Position numbers and translations under genes: made by a program | Shown: positions 33,685 through 41,859 of the stretch, in pieces | Layout: the number at the start of each line of letters is the position of its first letter | Position numbering within the stretch: position 1 is the first letter of the stretch | Assembly: GCA_934487205.1 (NCBI GenBank) | Contig: CAKSRS010000003.1 | Coordinates: forward strand, 18,711-82,710 | DNA from: an uncultured Clostridia bacterium | GTDB lineage: Bacteria > Bacillota > Clostridia > UBA1381 | Direction: 5' to 3' | Length of the DNA: 64,000 nt | Notes under the pieces: model-generated | The model's input: the letters and a program-made list of their open reading frames with translations, nothing else | Databases searched by the model: none | Told to the model about the DNA's origin: nothing

Positions 33685-34740
33685 TTATTCATGATTTTTA
33701 ACATTTCCGATATCGGTAACTATTTCATAGCCGGCGCTTTCGACGCGGCGCTGCAGACAGCCGCGGCATTGTGCCGCTTCTTCGCCGGTACATATTTTGT
33801 TTTCATAAAGGTCGTAAAGCTTGCGCACACGCACGGGCGACAGATTCGGCATTACGACGTTTGCGCCCGCCTTCAAGCCAAGTTCGCGACCGCTTGGGTC
33901 AATTGTGCCGAGCGCGGTTGTTGACGGAATCAGTGCGTACGGGAACATTAGGCGAAGTATGGAAATAAGCCGCAACGTCGTGCCGAGCGTACCGCTTTTG
34001 CAGTCTTTAAACGGTGTTTCCTTGTGCGTAATGTACGGACCTATCCCAATCATGTCGGGCTGTAACTCCTGCAGAAAACGCAGGTCGGACACGATGTTTT
34101 CCGCTTGCTGAAACGGACTTCCGACCATAAAACCGGAGCCGACCTGGTATCCGATTTCCTTCAGGTCAAACAGGCATCTTTTTCGGTTGTCAAGACTCAT
34201 TTCGGCGGGGTGCAGCTTTCCGTAATGCGCACGGTCGGCGGTCTCGTGGCGGAGAAGATAGCGGTTTGCGCCGGCGTCAAAGAAAGCTTGGTAGCTTTCG
34301 CGGCTTTTTTCGCCGACCGACAGCGTTATTGCGCAATCGGGATATGCGGTGCGGATTGCCGAAACGATTTCGCTGATGCGCTCATCGGTAAAATATGCGT
34401 CCTCGCCGCCTTGCAGAACAAAGGTGCGGAAACCGAGCGCATAACCTTCGCGGCAGCAATCGAGAATTTCCTCCTTGCTCAGACGGTAACGCTGAGCGTT
34501 TGCGTTTCCGCGGCGTATACCACAGTAGTAGCAATCATTTTTGCAATAATTCGTAAATTCGATAAGTCCGCGGATATAAACTTTGTCACCGTAATTCTTG
34601 CGGCGGATTTCGTCCGCCGTGCGAAAAAGTTCCGCGTCATATTCATCTGTTCCGAGAATTTCGAGAAGCTCTGCGTCGGATAAATTTTTTGTTTCCTCAA
34701 GATTATTTATTAAATTTTTCTTCATATTAATATCACACAT
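33685..34740 (-). CDS. hydE: [FeFe] hydrogenase H-cluster radical SAM maturase HydE
   Basis: A protein of about 351 residues. The radical SAM cluster motif CKNDCYYC (CxxxCxxC) follows RGLIEFTNY, and FRTFVLQGGED, YLLRHETADRAHY and GSGFMVGSPFQ are HydE signatures. HydE takes part in making the dithiomethylamine-containing H-cluster for the hydrogenases encoded at 6-10 kb. A cysteine set near the C-terminus (CTGEEAAQCRGC) matches the accessory cluster of many HydE proteins. The start is uncertain: ATG 34740 follows AAAGAA closely, and ATG 34725 is also possible; further upstream starts would encode an unrelated hydrophobic lead. HydF and HydG are not in the window. Confidence 0.88.
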   Translation of the reverse strand: MCDINMKKNLINNLEETKNLSDAELLEILGTDEYDAELFRTADEIRRKNYGDKVYIRGLIEFTNYCKNDCYYCGIRRGNANAQRYRLSKEEILDCCREGYALGFRTFVLQGGEDAYFTDERISEIVSAIRTAYPDCAITLSVGEKSRESYQAFFDAGANRYLLRHETADRAHYGKLHPAEMSLDNRKRCLFDLKEIGYQVGSGFMVGSPFQQAENIVSDLRFLQELQPDMIGIGPYITHKETPFKDCKSGTLGTTLRLISILRLMFPYALIPSTTALGTIDPSGRELGLKAGANVVMPNLSPVRVRKLYDLYENKICTGEEAAQCRGCLQRRVESAGYEIVTDIGNVKNHE

Positions 34741-34815
34741 TTCTTTTTTTATTAAACCTATTGCTTTTGTATATATTGTAACATGTGTGCACGCACGTGT
34801 CAATAAAATGAAAAT

Positions 34816-34846
34816 AAAAAAACGGAACAAGCACAGCTTGTTCCGT
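34816..34846 (-). terminator. Terminator of tRNA-Thr
   Basis: CGGAACAAGC pairs with GCTTGTTCCG; on the minus strand a run of T follows, three bases after the tRNA end. Confidence 0.8.
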
Positions 34847-34848
34847 TA

Positions 34849-34924
<76 letters not shown>

Positions 34925-35115
34925 ATAACACAAATATTATAATATAATTATCGGTCGATGTCAAGAGTTTTTCGCAATAATTAAAAAATAATTAAAAAAT
35001 TTATTGGAAAAATCTTATAGTTATATTTTGCGGTTTATGTCACAAAATATGATTGTAGCCGAAAGAAAAAGGCTGCTTTAAATAAAAAGATATAGAATGT
35101 ATGGAGGAAGAAAAA

Positions 35116-35307
35116 ATGAGCAAATCAAAGATTTCAGTACCCGAAGCAAAGCAGGCAATGGAAAACTTCAAGATGGAAGCTGCCAATGAAGTAGGCGTAA
35201 ACCTTAAGCAAGGTTATAACGGTGACCTTACTGCAAGACAGGCAGGTTCAATCGGCGGACAAATGGTTAAAAAGATGATTGAAGATTACGAGAACAAGAT
35301 TAAATAA
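35116..35307 (+). CDS. Alpha/beta-type small acid-soluble spore protein
   Basis: A 63-residue SASP. FKMEAANEVGVNLKQGYNG and LTARQAGSIGGQMVKKMIED are the conserved DNA-binding and germination-protease regions. SASPs coat spore DNA and give resistance to UV and heat; they are degraded on germination. GGAGG overlaps an upstream ATG at 35101 and selects the ATG at 35116. This gene shows that the organism can form endospores. A mother-cell/forespore sigma-G promoter could not be identified with confidence. Confidence 0.94.
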   Translation: MSKSKISVPEAKQAMENFKMEAANEVGVNLKQGYNGDLTARQAGSIGGQMVKKMIEDYENKIK

Positions 35308-35309
35308 CA

Positions 35310-35477
35310 ATGATTCACGTAGTCAGCTTATTTTCAATGTTAAATGATGATTTTAAGGCAGAAGAAGGGGATATTTTAATATTTCCGGGTCTTTACGGCG
35401 GTTATTCATCTGTTATGAATTTCAACGGTATGGGTTATATACCGATAGTTATTATCAGAAGATATCCCGAATTTTAA
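35310..35477 (+). CDS. Possible 55-residue hypothetical protein
   Basis: A frame from ATG 35310 to TAA 35475-35477, two bases after the SASP stop and before a terminator. It encodes MIHVVSLFSMLNDDF at the start and GYIPIVIIRRYPEF at the end, with a hydrophobic-glycine centre. No ribosome binding site is visible, but coupling to the SASP gene is possible. I do not recognise it; it could be non-coding. Confidence 0.35.
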   Translation: MIHVVSLFSMLNDDFKAEEGDILIFPGLYGGYSSVMNFNGMGYIPIVIIRRYPEF

Positions 35478-35507
35478 TCTTTGTTTAAGAAAATAAGCAA
35501 AAAAACA

Positions 35508-35553
35508 AAAAGCAGGCATGTTGCTTTTAATAAGCGATATGCTTGTTTTTTTT
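35508..35553 (+). terminator. Terminator of the SASP unit
   Basis: CATGTTGCTT pairs with AAGCGATATG (two G-U pairs) around TTAAT, extended by further pairs and followed by a long T run. Confidence 0.65.
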
Positions 35554-35628
35554 GCAAAAAAAGCGGAAACAGAAGATTTTATTGAAAAACCGACCTTTCG
35601 CCGATAATGAACAATCATTATTTTTTTC

Positions 35629-35657
35629 TTGAAATTTGTACGTAAATCATGTATAAT
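35629..35657 (+). promoter_or_regulatory. Promoter of the DUF2752 gene (probably leaderless)
   Basis: TTGAAA (35629-35634), 17-base spacer, TATAAT (35652-35657). The ATG at 35664 lies about seven bases after the -10 box, at the expected transcription start. Confidence 0.6.
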
Positions 35658-35663
35658 GGATAT

Positions 35664-36002
35664 ATGAAAAAGAAAATTGTAATTGTAATTTTTGGATTGA
35701 TACTGCTGGCGGGTGTGTTTTCCTGTCCGATTTACCGCATTTTCGGCATACCTTGTCCGACGTGCGGCGTAACGCGCGCATACCGTCTGTTTTTGGGCGG
35801 ACATTTTCGGGAGGCGTTCGCGATGCACCCTTTATTTTTGCTGCCGGCGGTGCTGCTTTTCAAGCCGTTTCAAAAAAAGCGGGTTGTTGTGTTTGTGATA
35901 ATACTGTTTTTGGCGGTATACGCGGTGCGTATGATAACGATGTTTCCCGGAGCGGAGCCCATGAATTATAATTATGACAGTATAATCGGAAGATTATTGT
36001 AA
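35664..36002 (+). CDS. DUF2752 membrane protein
   Basis: A 112-residue membrane protein of the DUF2752 family. IPCPTCGVTRAYRLFLGGHF is the family signature, followed by AFAMHPLFLLPA. Hydrophobic helices lie at about 5-22, 50-66 and 72-90. Function of the family is not known. The start at 35664 is preferred because an ATG 15 bases upstream falls just before and inside the -10 box; the transcript probably has no leader and only a weak GGA precedes the codon. Confidence 0.82.
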   Translation: MKKKIVIVIFGLILLAGVFSCPIYRIFGIPCPTCGVTRAYRLFLGGHFREAFAMHPLFLLPAVLLFKPFQKKRVVVFVIILFLAVYAVRMITMFPGAEPMNYNYDSIIGRLL

Positions 36003-36103
36003 AAAATATTGCGCATCATACCTTCTTTCAGGACGCGGAGTGCCGTCGCCCCTCAAGGAGGGCAATGTGATTTGTGCCGCACTGCGGCGGAATGGAGATT
36101 AAC

Positions 36104-36775
36104 ATGAGTATAAATATCAAACAACAGGTAAAATGTCCGAAATGCGGACAGATGTCCGATGTAACGGTGTGGCAGTCGGTCACGGCGCAGGACAGTCCGG
36201 ATTTGAAGGAGGATATTCTAAAGGGTAAACTCAATATGTTCGGGTGCCCGTCGTGCGGACAGGCGGCGCTTATGCCGAATCCGCTTTTGTATACCGACCC
36301 GGGCAAAAAGCTTATGATAACCTTTGCGCCGTGCAGTGATGACGCCGCAAAAGCGGTGCAGTTTGACGCAATAAAAACCGCGTCGAAGGAGTCGGGCGAG
36401 CTTGCGGGACTGGAAGATTATAATCTGCGGTTTGTTACGGCATATAATGAATTTATGGAAAAAATATTGATTTTTGATAACGGTCTGCATGATAAAGTCA
36501 CCGAGCTGTTAAAACTTTTGGTGCTTATGCAGGACAGCGAAAATATGGAACACCGCGTGTGTATGTTCGGTAAAAGGGACGGCGATGAACTGGAATTTTT
36601 GGTACAGGATAAGCGTGACGGAAAGCTGTACACATCGCGCATACCGATGCAGTCATATGAGACGGTGAAGGAACAGCTGCGCCAAAGCGGCGTAAAATAC
36701 AAAAGTTTCGACTGGGAAATTATCAACGCAGATTACGCCGCACGGCTCTTGCGCGGTGTTAATAATAATTTGTAA
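36104..36775 (+). CDS. CpXC domain protein
   Basis: A 223-residue protein. The N-terminal CpXC region has two zinc-ribbon pairs: VKCPKCGQMSDV and FGCPSCGQAALMPNP, with the CPxCG spacing of the family. The remainder, including TAYNEFMEKILIFDNGLHDK, LLKLLVLMQ and a C-terminal beta-rich part, matches the usual length. Function is unknown; zinc binding is expected. GGAG and the short leader shared with the CpsB-like gene precede the ATG. A strong terminator follows. Confidence 0.82.
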   Translation: MSINIKQQVKCPKCGQMSDVTVWQSVTAQDSPDLKEDILKGKLNMFGCPSCGQAALMPNPLLYTDPGKKLMITFAPCSDDAAKAVQFDAIKTASKESGELAGLEDYNLRFVTAYNEFMEKILIFDNGLHDKVTELLKLLVLMQDSENMEHRVCMFGKRDGDELEFLVQDKRDGKLYTSRIPMQSYETVKEQLRQSGVKYKSFDWEIINADYAARLLRGVNNNL

Positions 36776-36780
36776 TAATT

Positions 36781-36822
36781 AAGGCTGCGGCAAAATGATT
36801 TCATTTTGCCGCAGCCTTTTTG
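36781..36822. terminator. Strong bidirectional terminator
   Basis: Two perfect 18-base arms (36781-36798 and 36801-36818, beginning AAGGCTGCGGCAAAATGA) followed by TTTT. It ends the CpXC transcript and may also end the ABC transporter operon. Confidence 0.9.
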
Positions 36823-36841
36823 CGGGGATGTAACCCTTTTT

Positions 36842-37582
36842 TTAATTATTCATAAACCGTGACAAAAATGCCTTTGTTTCCGGTTGCTGCGGATTTGTAA
36901 AGATTTCCTCGGGGGAACCTTCCTCGCAGATTACGCCGTCATGCATGAATACAACGTGATTGGAAACGTCGCGCGCGAAAGCCATTTCATGTGTTACGAT
37001 AATCATTGTAAGGCCTTCTTTGGCGATGTTTCTGATAACTTCCAAAACCTCGCCGACCATTTCCGGGTCAAGGGCGGAGGTGGGTTCGTCAAACAGGATT
37101 ACGTCGGGTTTCATCGCAAGTGCACGCGCGATTGCAACGCGCTGCTTTTGTCCGCCGGAAAGCTGTTTCGGCTTTGCGTTGATAAAGGGCGCCATGCCGA
37201 CTTTTTCAAGATAATACATAGCCTCTTTTTTTGCTGTTTCCTTGTCGGATTTAAGAACCTTTTGCTGACCTATCATGCAGTTTTTAAGAACCGTCATATT
37301 GTCGAAAAGGTTAAAACTCTGGAAAACCATCTCAACCTTTGCGCGGTAAGCGGGGATATTTTTCGTTTCAAGAATATTTTGTCCCCGGTATACGATTTCG
37401 CCGTCGGTCGGTTCTTCAAGAAGATTTATGCAGCGCAGCATTGTTGATTTTCCCGAGCCGGACGAACCGATTATACATGTTACGTCGCCCTTGTTCACCG
37501 AAAAATTGATGTTCTTTAAGACTTCGTTTTCACCGAATGATTTTTTTAGTCCGTTAATCGAAATAATGGTGTTCTCACTCAT
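36842..37582 (-). CDS. Amino-acid ABC transporter ATP-binding protein (probably lysine)
   Basis: A 246-residue ATPase of the polar amino acid class. Walker A is GSSGSGKST (near 37), the signature [15 protein letters not shown] (near 138), Walker [16 protein letters not shown] and the switch VTHEM. It overlaps neither neighbour and begins one base after the permease stop. It energises the importer made with the next two genes. The lysine riboswitch upstream of the operon points to lysine or a related basic amino acid as substrate. Confidence 0.93.
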   Translation of the reverse strand: MSENTIISINGLKKSFGENEVLKNINFSVNKGDVTCIIGSSGSGKSTMLRCINLLEEPTDGEIVYRGQNILETKNIPAYRAKVEMVFQSFNLFDNMTVLKNCMIGQQKVLKSDKETAKKEAMYYLEKVGMAPFINAKPKQLSGGQKQRVAIARALAMKPDVILFDEPTSALDPEMVGEVLEVIRNIAKEGLTMIIVTHEMAFARDVSNHVVFMHDGVICEEGSPEEIFTNPQQPETKAFLSRFMNN

Positions 37583-38350
37583 TTAGTTACCCTCCTTTGC
37601 CGTAAAGCTTTCGTCGGGCATCGTCGACGAATGATGAATTACATATGATGACGGGCCGTCAATCTTATGTTCGGCATACTTCAAAAGTCTTGTAATTGTG
37701 AAGGTGAGTATAAAGTATATTATACATGCCACAACATAGGTTTCAAAAATTGACCATGTCATTTTGGAAATCTTCGCGGTGAAGAAGTACAGTTCGGTAA
37801 CGCCGATAACGTTCAGCACCGATGTATCCTTTATGTTGATGACAAATTCGTTGCTGATTGCCGGCAAAATGTTGCGCATAGTCTGCGGAACGATGACGCT
37901 AATCATAGTCTGCCAGTGATTCATGCCGATGGAATACGCACCCTCAAACTGTCCCTTGTCGATTGAGATTATACCGCCACGGACAATTTCCGCCATGTAT
38001 GCACCGGTGTTTATCGAAACGATAAAGATACCGGCGGGAATAAGCGGAAGAGTCAGACCGTCGTTCATGAATGCGTATCCCCAAAAGATTACCATTGACT
38101 GAACCATCATAGGTGTGCCGCGGAAAATTTCCACGTAAATGCTGATTATTATGTTCACGATTTTCAGCAGAACGCGCACAGCGGGATTTTTCGATGTCGG
38201 AATTGTGCGCACAATTCCGGTAATGAGACCGATAACAAGTCCCACCGTTGTACCGACAAGCGCGATAAGCATTGTATAGCCTATACCCTGCAGAAAATAG
38301 CTGCGATATTTAATAAGAATGCTTATAACTTCGTTAAAAAAATTACCCAT
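37583..38350 (-). CDS. Amino-acid ABC transporter permease (HisM/GlnP type, probably lysine)
   Basis: A 255-residue permease with about five membrane helices. The cytoplasmic EAA-type loop includes EGAYSIGMNHWQTMISVIVPQ, and the N-terminal region SYFLQGIGYTMLIALVGT is typical of the His/Glu/Gln/Arg permease family. It ends in a charged tail, KIDGPSSYVIHHSS. One permease gene is sufficient for a homodimeric pore. It lies between the binding-protein and ATPase genes of the lysine-riboswitch operon. Confidence 0.92.
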   Translation of the reverse strand: MGNFFNEVISILIKYRSYFLQGIGYTMLIALVGTTVGLVIGLITGIVRTIPTSKNPAVRVLLKIVNIIISIYVEIFRGTPMMVQSMVIFWGYAFMNDGLTLPLIPAGIFIVSINTGAYMAEIVRGGIISIDKGQFEGAYSIGMNHWQTMISVIVPQTMRNILPAISNEFVINIKDTSVLNVIGVTELYFFTAKISKMTWSIFETYVVACIIYFILTFTITRLLKYAEHKIDGPSSYVIHHSSTMPDESFTAKEGN

Positions 38351-38367
38351 AATATTCTATCCTTAAA

Positions 38368-39192
38368 TTATTCGTCGGACGGAGCTATTTTAACCATTTC
38401 CGACATAAGTTCCTTCTGAGCGTCTGCGTCGAAACCTTCAAGCGCGCCGTTGATTGCGTCCTTGAGTTCCGAACCCTTCTTAACGCCGACAGCGATGCTA
38501 ACATCGTCATTTTCAACCGTGAAACCGGTGTTGTTGTTTTCAAGTGCAACATAATCGTAAGCCGGGTCGAGAGTTACAGCCATAGCGGTCGGCTCTTCTG
38601 CAACATAGCCGTCTATTGTGCCGGCGCCGAGCGCGATAAACATTGTTGAAAAGTCTGCCATTTCATTTGCCCGAGCCTTCGTCTGCTCGGTAAGCGCTTG
38701 CAGGTGGAAAGTTCCCGACTGTGCGGCAATCTTCTTGTCCGCGAGGTCGGCAATGGACTTAACGTCCGTAAGGTTACCCTTCTTTGTTACGATAACGAGG
38801 TTTGATGTATAGTAGTTGTTCGAAAAGTCTATTTTTTCTTTTCTTTCAGCCGTCGGACTCATTCCGGCGATAATCATGTCGAGCTTGCCCGACTGAACAC
38901 CCGGGATAAGGCTGTCCCATTCATATGAATAGATTTCAAGCTTTTTGCCGAGAGAATCGGCGATTTTCTGTGCAACCTGAACATCGTAGCCGTTTGTGTA
39001 CATGTTGTCAACGTTTGCAATGGCAACAGCACCGTTTGAATTGTCGGACTGCGACCAGTTGTACGGAGCGTAGTTACATTCCATACCAACCTTTAAAACG
39101 CTGTCGTCCTGAGCTGTTTTCTGCTTTGTGCCGCAGCTTGCAAGGCTCAGTGCCGTTACGGCTGCAAGTAAAATTGATGTGATTTTCTTCAT
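38368..39192 (-). CDS. Amino-acid-binding lipoprotein of ABC transporter (probably lysine)
   Basis: A 274-residue lipoprotein, signal ending ALSLASC with lipid-bearing Cys20. It belongs to the periplasmic binding protein family 3: VGMECNYAPYNW, NGYDVQVAQKIADSLGKKLE, PGVQSGKLDMIIAGMSPTAE and RKEKIDFSNNYY are family signatures. It captures the amino acid outside the membrane. It is the first gene after the lysine riboswitch and its terminator, so its transcription should fall when lysine is plentiful. Confidence 0.92.
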   Translation of the reverse strand: MKKITSILLAAVTALSLASCGTKQKTAQDDSVLKVGMECNYAPYNWSQSDNSNGAVAIANVDNMYTNGYDVQVAQKIADSLGKKLEIYSYEWDSLIPGVQSGKLDMIIAGMSPTAERKEKIDFSNNYYTSNLVIVTKKGNLTDVKSIADLADKKIAAQSGTFHLQALTEQTKARANEMADFSTMFIALGAGTIDGYVAEEPTAMAVTLDPAYDYVALENNNTGFTVENDDVSIAVGVKKGSELKDAINGALEGFDADAQKELMSEMVKIAPSDE

Positions 39193-39250
39193 GATATTTT
39201 ACCACCTTTTAAAAAATATTTTGTCGGACGTAATGTGTCCGCAGACAATA

Positions 39251-39289
39251 TAAAAACCGCGTGTGTCCATAGTCTGAACGTACGCGGTT
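39251..39289 (-). terminator. Riboswitch-controlled terminator (expression platform)
   Basis: AACCGCGT (minus, 39289-39282) pairs with ACGCGGTT (39262-39255) and is followed by TTTTTAT on the minus strand. It lies between the lysine aptamer and the binding-protein gene. Confidence 0.75.
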
Positions 39290-39302
39290 AAAAAAGCCGA
39301 AT

Positions 39303-39478
39303 TACCAAAACTACGGAGCGCTTCACAAAAGTGACAGTCTGCAAAATATTCTCCTGCAGCCCAACATGCGGCTTAAGGCATAAGCCATACATTTCGGCGG
39401 TGTTTCCTTTCAGCCGATTCCGATTGCCTTCGTATGAACCGGCTTACTGATAAAGACCGCGCCTCTACCATTAGTTAT
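39303..39478 (-). ncRNA. Lysine riboswitch (L-box aptamer)
   Basis: The minus strand carries the conserved L-box order: GGTAGAGGCGCGGTC with AGTAA, a paired arm, then GGAAACACCGCCGAA, the arm GGCTTATGCC, GGGCTGCAGG and ACTGTCAC with closing GCGCTCC. The 5' end (AACTA) and 3' end (TAGTT) can pair as P1. Lysine binding would favour the terminator at 39251-39289 and so switch off import. A promoter lies just upstream (39496-39524). Confidence 0.92.
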
Positions 39479-39495
39479 AAATATTGTCTTTTGAT

Positions 39496-39524
39496 ATTAT
39501 CTCACAAATTTACGCAAATGTCAA
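39496..39524 (-). promoter_or_regulatory. Promoter of the lysine transporter operon
   Basis: Minus-strand TTGACA (39524-39519), 17-base spacer and GATAAT (39501-39496). The -35 box overlaps the stop codon of the upstream membrane protein gene. Confidence 0.7.
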
Positions 39525-39970
39525 TAGTTTTTTTGCAATTTTTTCTTTTTGGCTGAAATAACGGCGGAAACGAGCGGGACTTCAAGAATATATAAAAGTC
39601 CCACAAGGAGCGCCGATATAAACTTTTCTATATGAAAACAGTAATAAAAAAATTTAAACGGCATAAACATATATGTAAAGAGCGGCTCGATTTCGGTCAG
39701 CGAAAAAAACATGGCGGCCATCATAAACATTGCCGTGGCGAACAGATTTGTGCGGAAGTAAATGCCGCGCCAACGTCGGAAACGGCGGTGATATGCGCGC
39801 AGTGCGAAAAACTGAAAAACGAGATTAAACAAAATCTGTGCACCCGCAAGAATTATCCCGGCATAGTGTGTGCTTGCGATAATCTGCATACCGCCGAGGA
39901 CGGTAATAATTACCGACAGGACTATCCCCACGCCGAAAAGCTCAAATAATCTTCTGAAAATAAAAGGCAT
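39521..39970 (-). CDS. Hypothetical four-helix membrane protein
   Basis: A 149-residue protein with hydrophobic segments near 10-30, 37-57, 78-93 and 113-140 and a basic C-terminus (KKKKLQKNY). Helices 2 and 3 are joined by RAYHRRFRRWRG, a strongly basic cytoplasmic loop. GAGGGAAAG lies before the ATG at 39970. I do not recognise the family and see no catalytic motif. Its end overlaps the -35 box of the lysine operon. Confidence 0.65.
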   Translation of the reverse strand: MPFIFRRLFELFGVGIVLSVIITVLGGMQIIASTHYAGIILAGAQILFNLVFQFFALRAYHRRFRRWRGIYFRTNLFATAMFMMAAMFFSLTEIEPLFTYMFMPFKFFYYCFHIEKFISALLVGLLYILEVPLVSAVISAKKKKLQKNY

Positions 39971-40157
39971 AACTTTCCCTCTTTTCCGATTTCGTTACTA
40001 TCATACACAGCAGCGAATCATAAAAAAGGTAATAGCATATGAAATCTTTATTTATCTACTGTATATTATATCACTATATGTTTATGCAATTCAACCGTAA
40101 AATTAGAACAAAATCCGCATAAATTTTGGACAAATTTTAAGAAAATAAAAAAAGTTA

Positions 40158-40186
40158 TTGACAAATGGCATAATAAGGTGTAAAAT
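40158..40186 (+). promoter_or_regulatory. Promoter of the TrpB2-like gene
   Basis: TTGACA (40158-40163), 17-base spacer, TAAAAT (40181-40186). Transcription should start near 40193. Confidence 0.75.
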
Positions 40187-40191
40187 GTATA

Positions 40192-40235
40192 TAGAATAGA
40201 GATTAGTTTAGATTAGATAAGACGAGAGTAGAGAG
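40192..40235 (+). promoter_or_regulatory. TRAP-like (U/G)AG triplet array in the trpB2 leader
   Basis: Triplets at 40192 (TAG, perhaps just upstream of the RNA), 40197 TAG, 40204 TAG, 40209 TAG, 40214 TAG, 40219 AAG, 40224 GAG, 40229 TAG and 40233 GAG. From 40204 to 40229 they recur every five bases, the triplet plus 2-base spacing bound by the trp RNA-binding attenuation protein TRAP. A terminator follows at 40262-40299. AAGACGAG in the array can pair with CTGTCTT (40273-40279) in the terminator hairpin, a possible antiterminator. Confidence 0.65.
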
Positions 40236-40261
40236 ATATTTTAATAATGGTGTATTTTGTC

Positions 40262-40299
40262 ATACCGCTGAACTGTCTTCTGTTCGTGGTATTTTTTTA
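40262..40299 (+). terminator. Attenuator terminator before trpB2
   Basis: ATACC (40262-40266) and GAAC pair with GTTC and GGTAT (40288-40292), followed by seven T. It lies within the leader, 30 bases before the gene. Confidence 0.75.
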
Positions 40300-40329
40300 T
40301 ACAAATTTATAATGAAAGGAAGGATAAAA

Positions 40330-41697
40330 ATGAAAATACCATACAAAATTTATCTTGAAGAATCGGAGCTGCCGAAACAATGGTACAATGTGCGCGCGGA
40401 CATGAAAACGAAACCCGCGCCGATACTGAATCCGGCAACGCTGAAACCGGTCACGGCGGAAGAATTATCGGCGATATTCTGCGGCGAGCTTGTAAAACAG
40501 GAACTGGATAACGACACGGCGTATATAGATATCCCGGAAGAAATCCGCGATTTTTACAAAATGTACCGCCCGTCGCCGCTGACGCGTGCGTATTATCTGG
40601 AAAAAGCGCTTGATACGCCGGCGAAAATTTATTATAAATTTGAAGGAAACAACACGTCGGGAAGTCATAAACTTAATTCCGCAATAGCGCAGGCATATTA
40701 CGCGAAAAAACAGGGACTTAATGGCGTAACGACCGAAACGGGCGCAGGACAATGGGGAACGGCGCTGTCGATGGCGTGCTCATTTTTCGGGCTTGACTGT
40801 AAGGTGTATATGGTAAAAGTTTCGTATGAGCAGAAACCGTTCCGCCGCGAAGTTATGCGCACATACGGCGCGTCGGTTACGCCGTCGCCTTCCGACACAA
40901 CCGAGGTAGGCAGAAAAATTCTTGCGGAATTTCCGGGGACAACGGGAAGTCTCGGCTGTGCGATATCGGAGGCGGTTGAGGCTGCTGTTACAAACGAAGG
41001 CTACAGATATGTTTTGGGTTCGGTGTTGGCGCAGGTTCTGCTGCATCAGTCGGTAATCGGACTGGAGACGGCTGCGGCGCTGAAAAAGTATGACATAAAG
41101 CCGGATATTATAATCGGCTGTGCGGGCGGCGGAAGTAACCTGGGCGGACTGATATCGCCGTTCATGGGCGAAAAGCTGCGCGGCGAGGCGGATTATCGGA
41201 TAATCGCGGTGGAGCCGGCGTCCTGCCCGAGCCTTACGCGCGGAAAATTTGCGTATGATTTCTGCGATACGGGTAAGGTTTGCCCGCTGCAGAAGATGTA
41301 CACGCTGGGCAGCGGCTTTATTCCGTCAGCGAACCATGCGGGCGGACTGCGCTATCACGGTATGAGCGGGATTTTGTCGCAGCTGTATCATGACGGATAT
41401 ATGGAGGCCGTTTCAGTAGAACAGACGAGCGTTTTCAAAGCAGCGGAACAGTTTGCGAGAGTTGAGGGTATACTGCCGGCGCCGGAAAGCAGTCACGCAA
41501 TCCGCGTTGCCATTGACGAGGCGCTCAAATGCAAGGAGACAGGCGAGGAAAAGACAATTGTTTTCGGACTCACGGGAACGGGATATTTCGATATGGTTGC
41601 GTATCAAAAATTCAACGACGGCGAAATGTCCGATTGTATTCCGACCGACGAGGAGTTGGAAAAGAGTTTTGCAAAACTTCCGAAAGTGGATATGTAA
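40330..41697 (+). CDS. TrpB2-type tryptophan synthase beta subunit-like PLP enzyme
   Basis: A 455-residue fold-type II PLP enzyme. NTSGSHKLNSA holds the PLP lysine (Lys114), TETGAGQWG the active-site loop and IGCAGGGSNLGG the phosphate-binding glycines. The length and the N-terminal extension (about 80 residues before RPSPLTRA) match TrpB2 rather than TrpB1, which is nearer 400. TrpB2 condenses indole with serine. No trpA is adjacent, as is common for trpB2. The start is at 40330, after GGAAGGA; an ATG 18 bases upstream is not favoured. The leader suggests control by tryptophan. Confidence 0.9.
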   Translation: MKIPYKIYLEESELPKQWYNVRADMKTKPAPILNPATLKPVTAEELSAIFCGELVKQELDNDTAYIDIPEEIRDFYKMYRPSPLTRAYYLEKALDTPAKIYYKFEGNNTSGSHKLNSAIAQAYYAKKQGLNGVTTETGAGQWGTALSMACSFFGLDCKVYMVKVSYEQKPFRREVMRTYGASVTPSPSDTTEVGRKILAEFPGTTGSLGCAISEAVEAAVTNEGYRYVLGSVLAQVLLHQSVIGLETAAALKKYDIKPDIIIGCAGGGSNLGGLISPFMGEKLRGEADYRIIAVEPASCPSLTRGKFAYDFCDTGKVCPLQKMYTLGSGFIPSANHAGGLRYHGMSGILSQLYHDGYMEAVSVEQTSVFKAAEQFARVEGILPAPESSHAIRVAIDEALKCKETGEEKTIVFGLTGTGYFDMVAYQKFNDGEMSDCIPTDEELEKSFAKLPKVDM

Positions 41698-41704
41698 TAA
41701 GGAA

Positions 41705-41733
41705 AGGATTCGGATTATTCCGACTCCTTTTTT
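41705..41733 (+). terminator. Terminator of trpB2
   Basis: AGGA and TCGGA pair with TCCGA and TCCT around TTAT with single mismatches, followed by a T run. Confidence 0.75.
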
Positions 41734-41798
41734 AAATTAATGAAACAATGCAACAAGAAAAGCCGTGCGAAAAAGTACGATTTTTGTCATATTTACTC

Positions 41799-41827
41799 TT
41801 GTATAAAACGCAAAAATATGATAAAAT
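41799..41827 (+). promoter_or_regulatory. typA promoter
   Basis: TTGTAT (41799-41804), 17-base spacer, TAAAAT (41822-41827). Confidence 0.55.
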
Positions 41828-41859
41828 AAAATATAATGACTACTTTTGGGGGATTTTTA

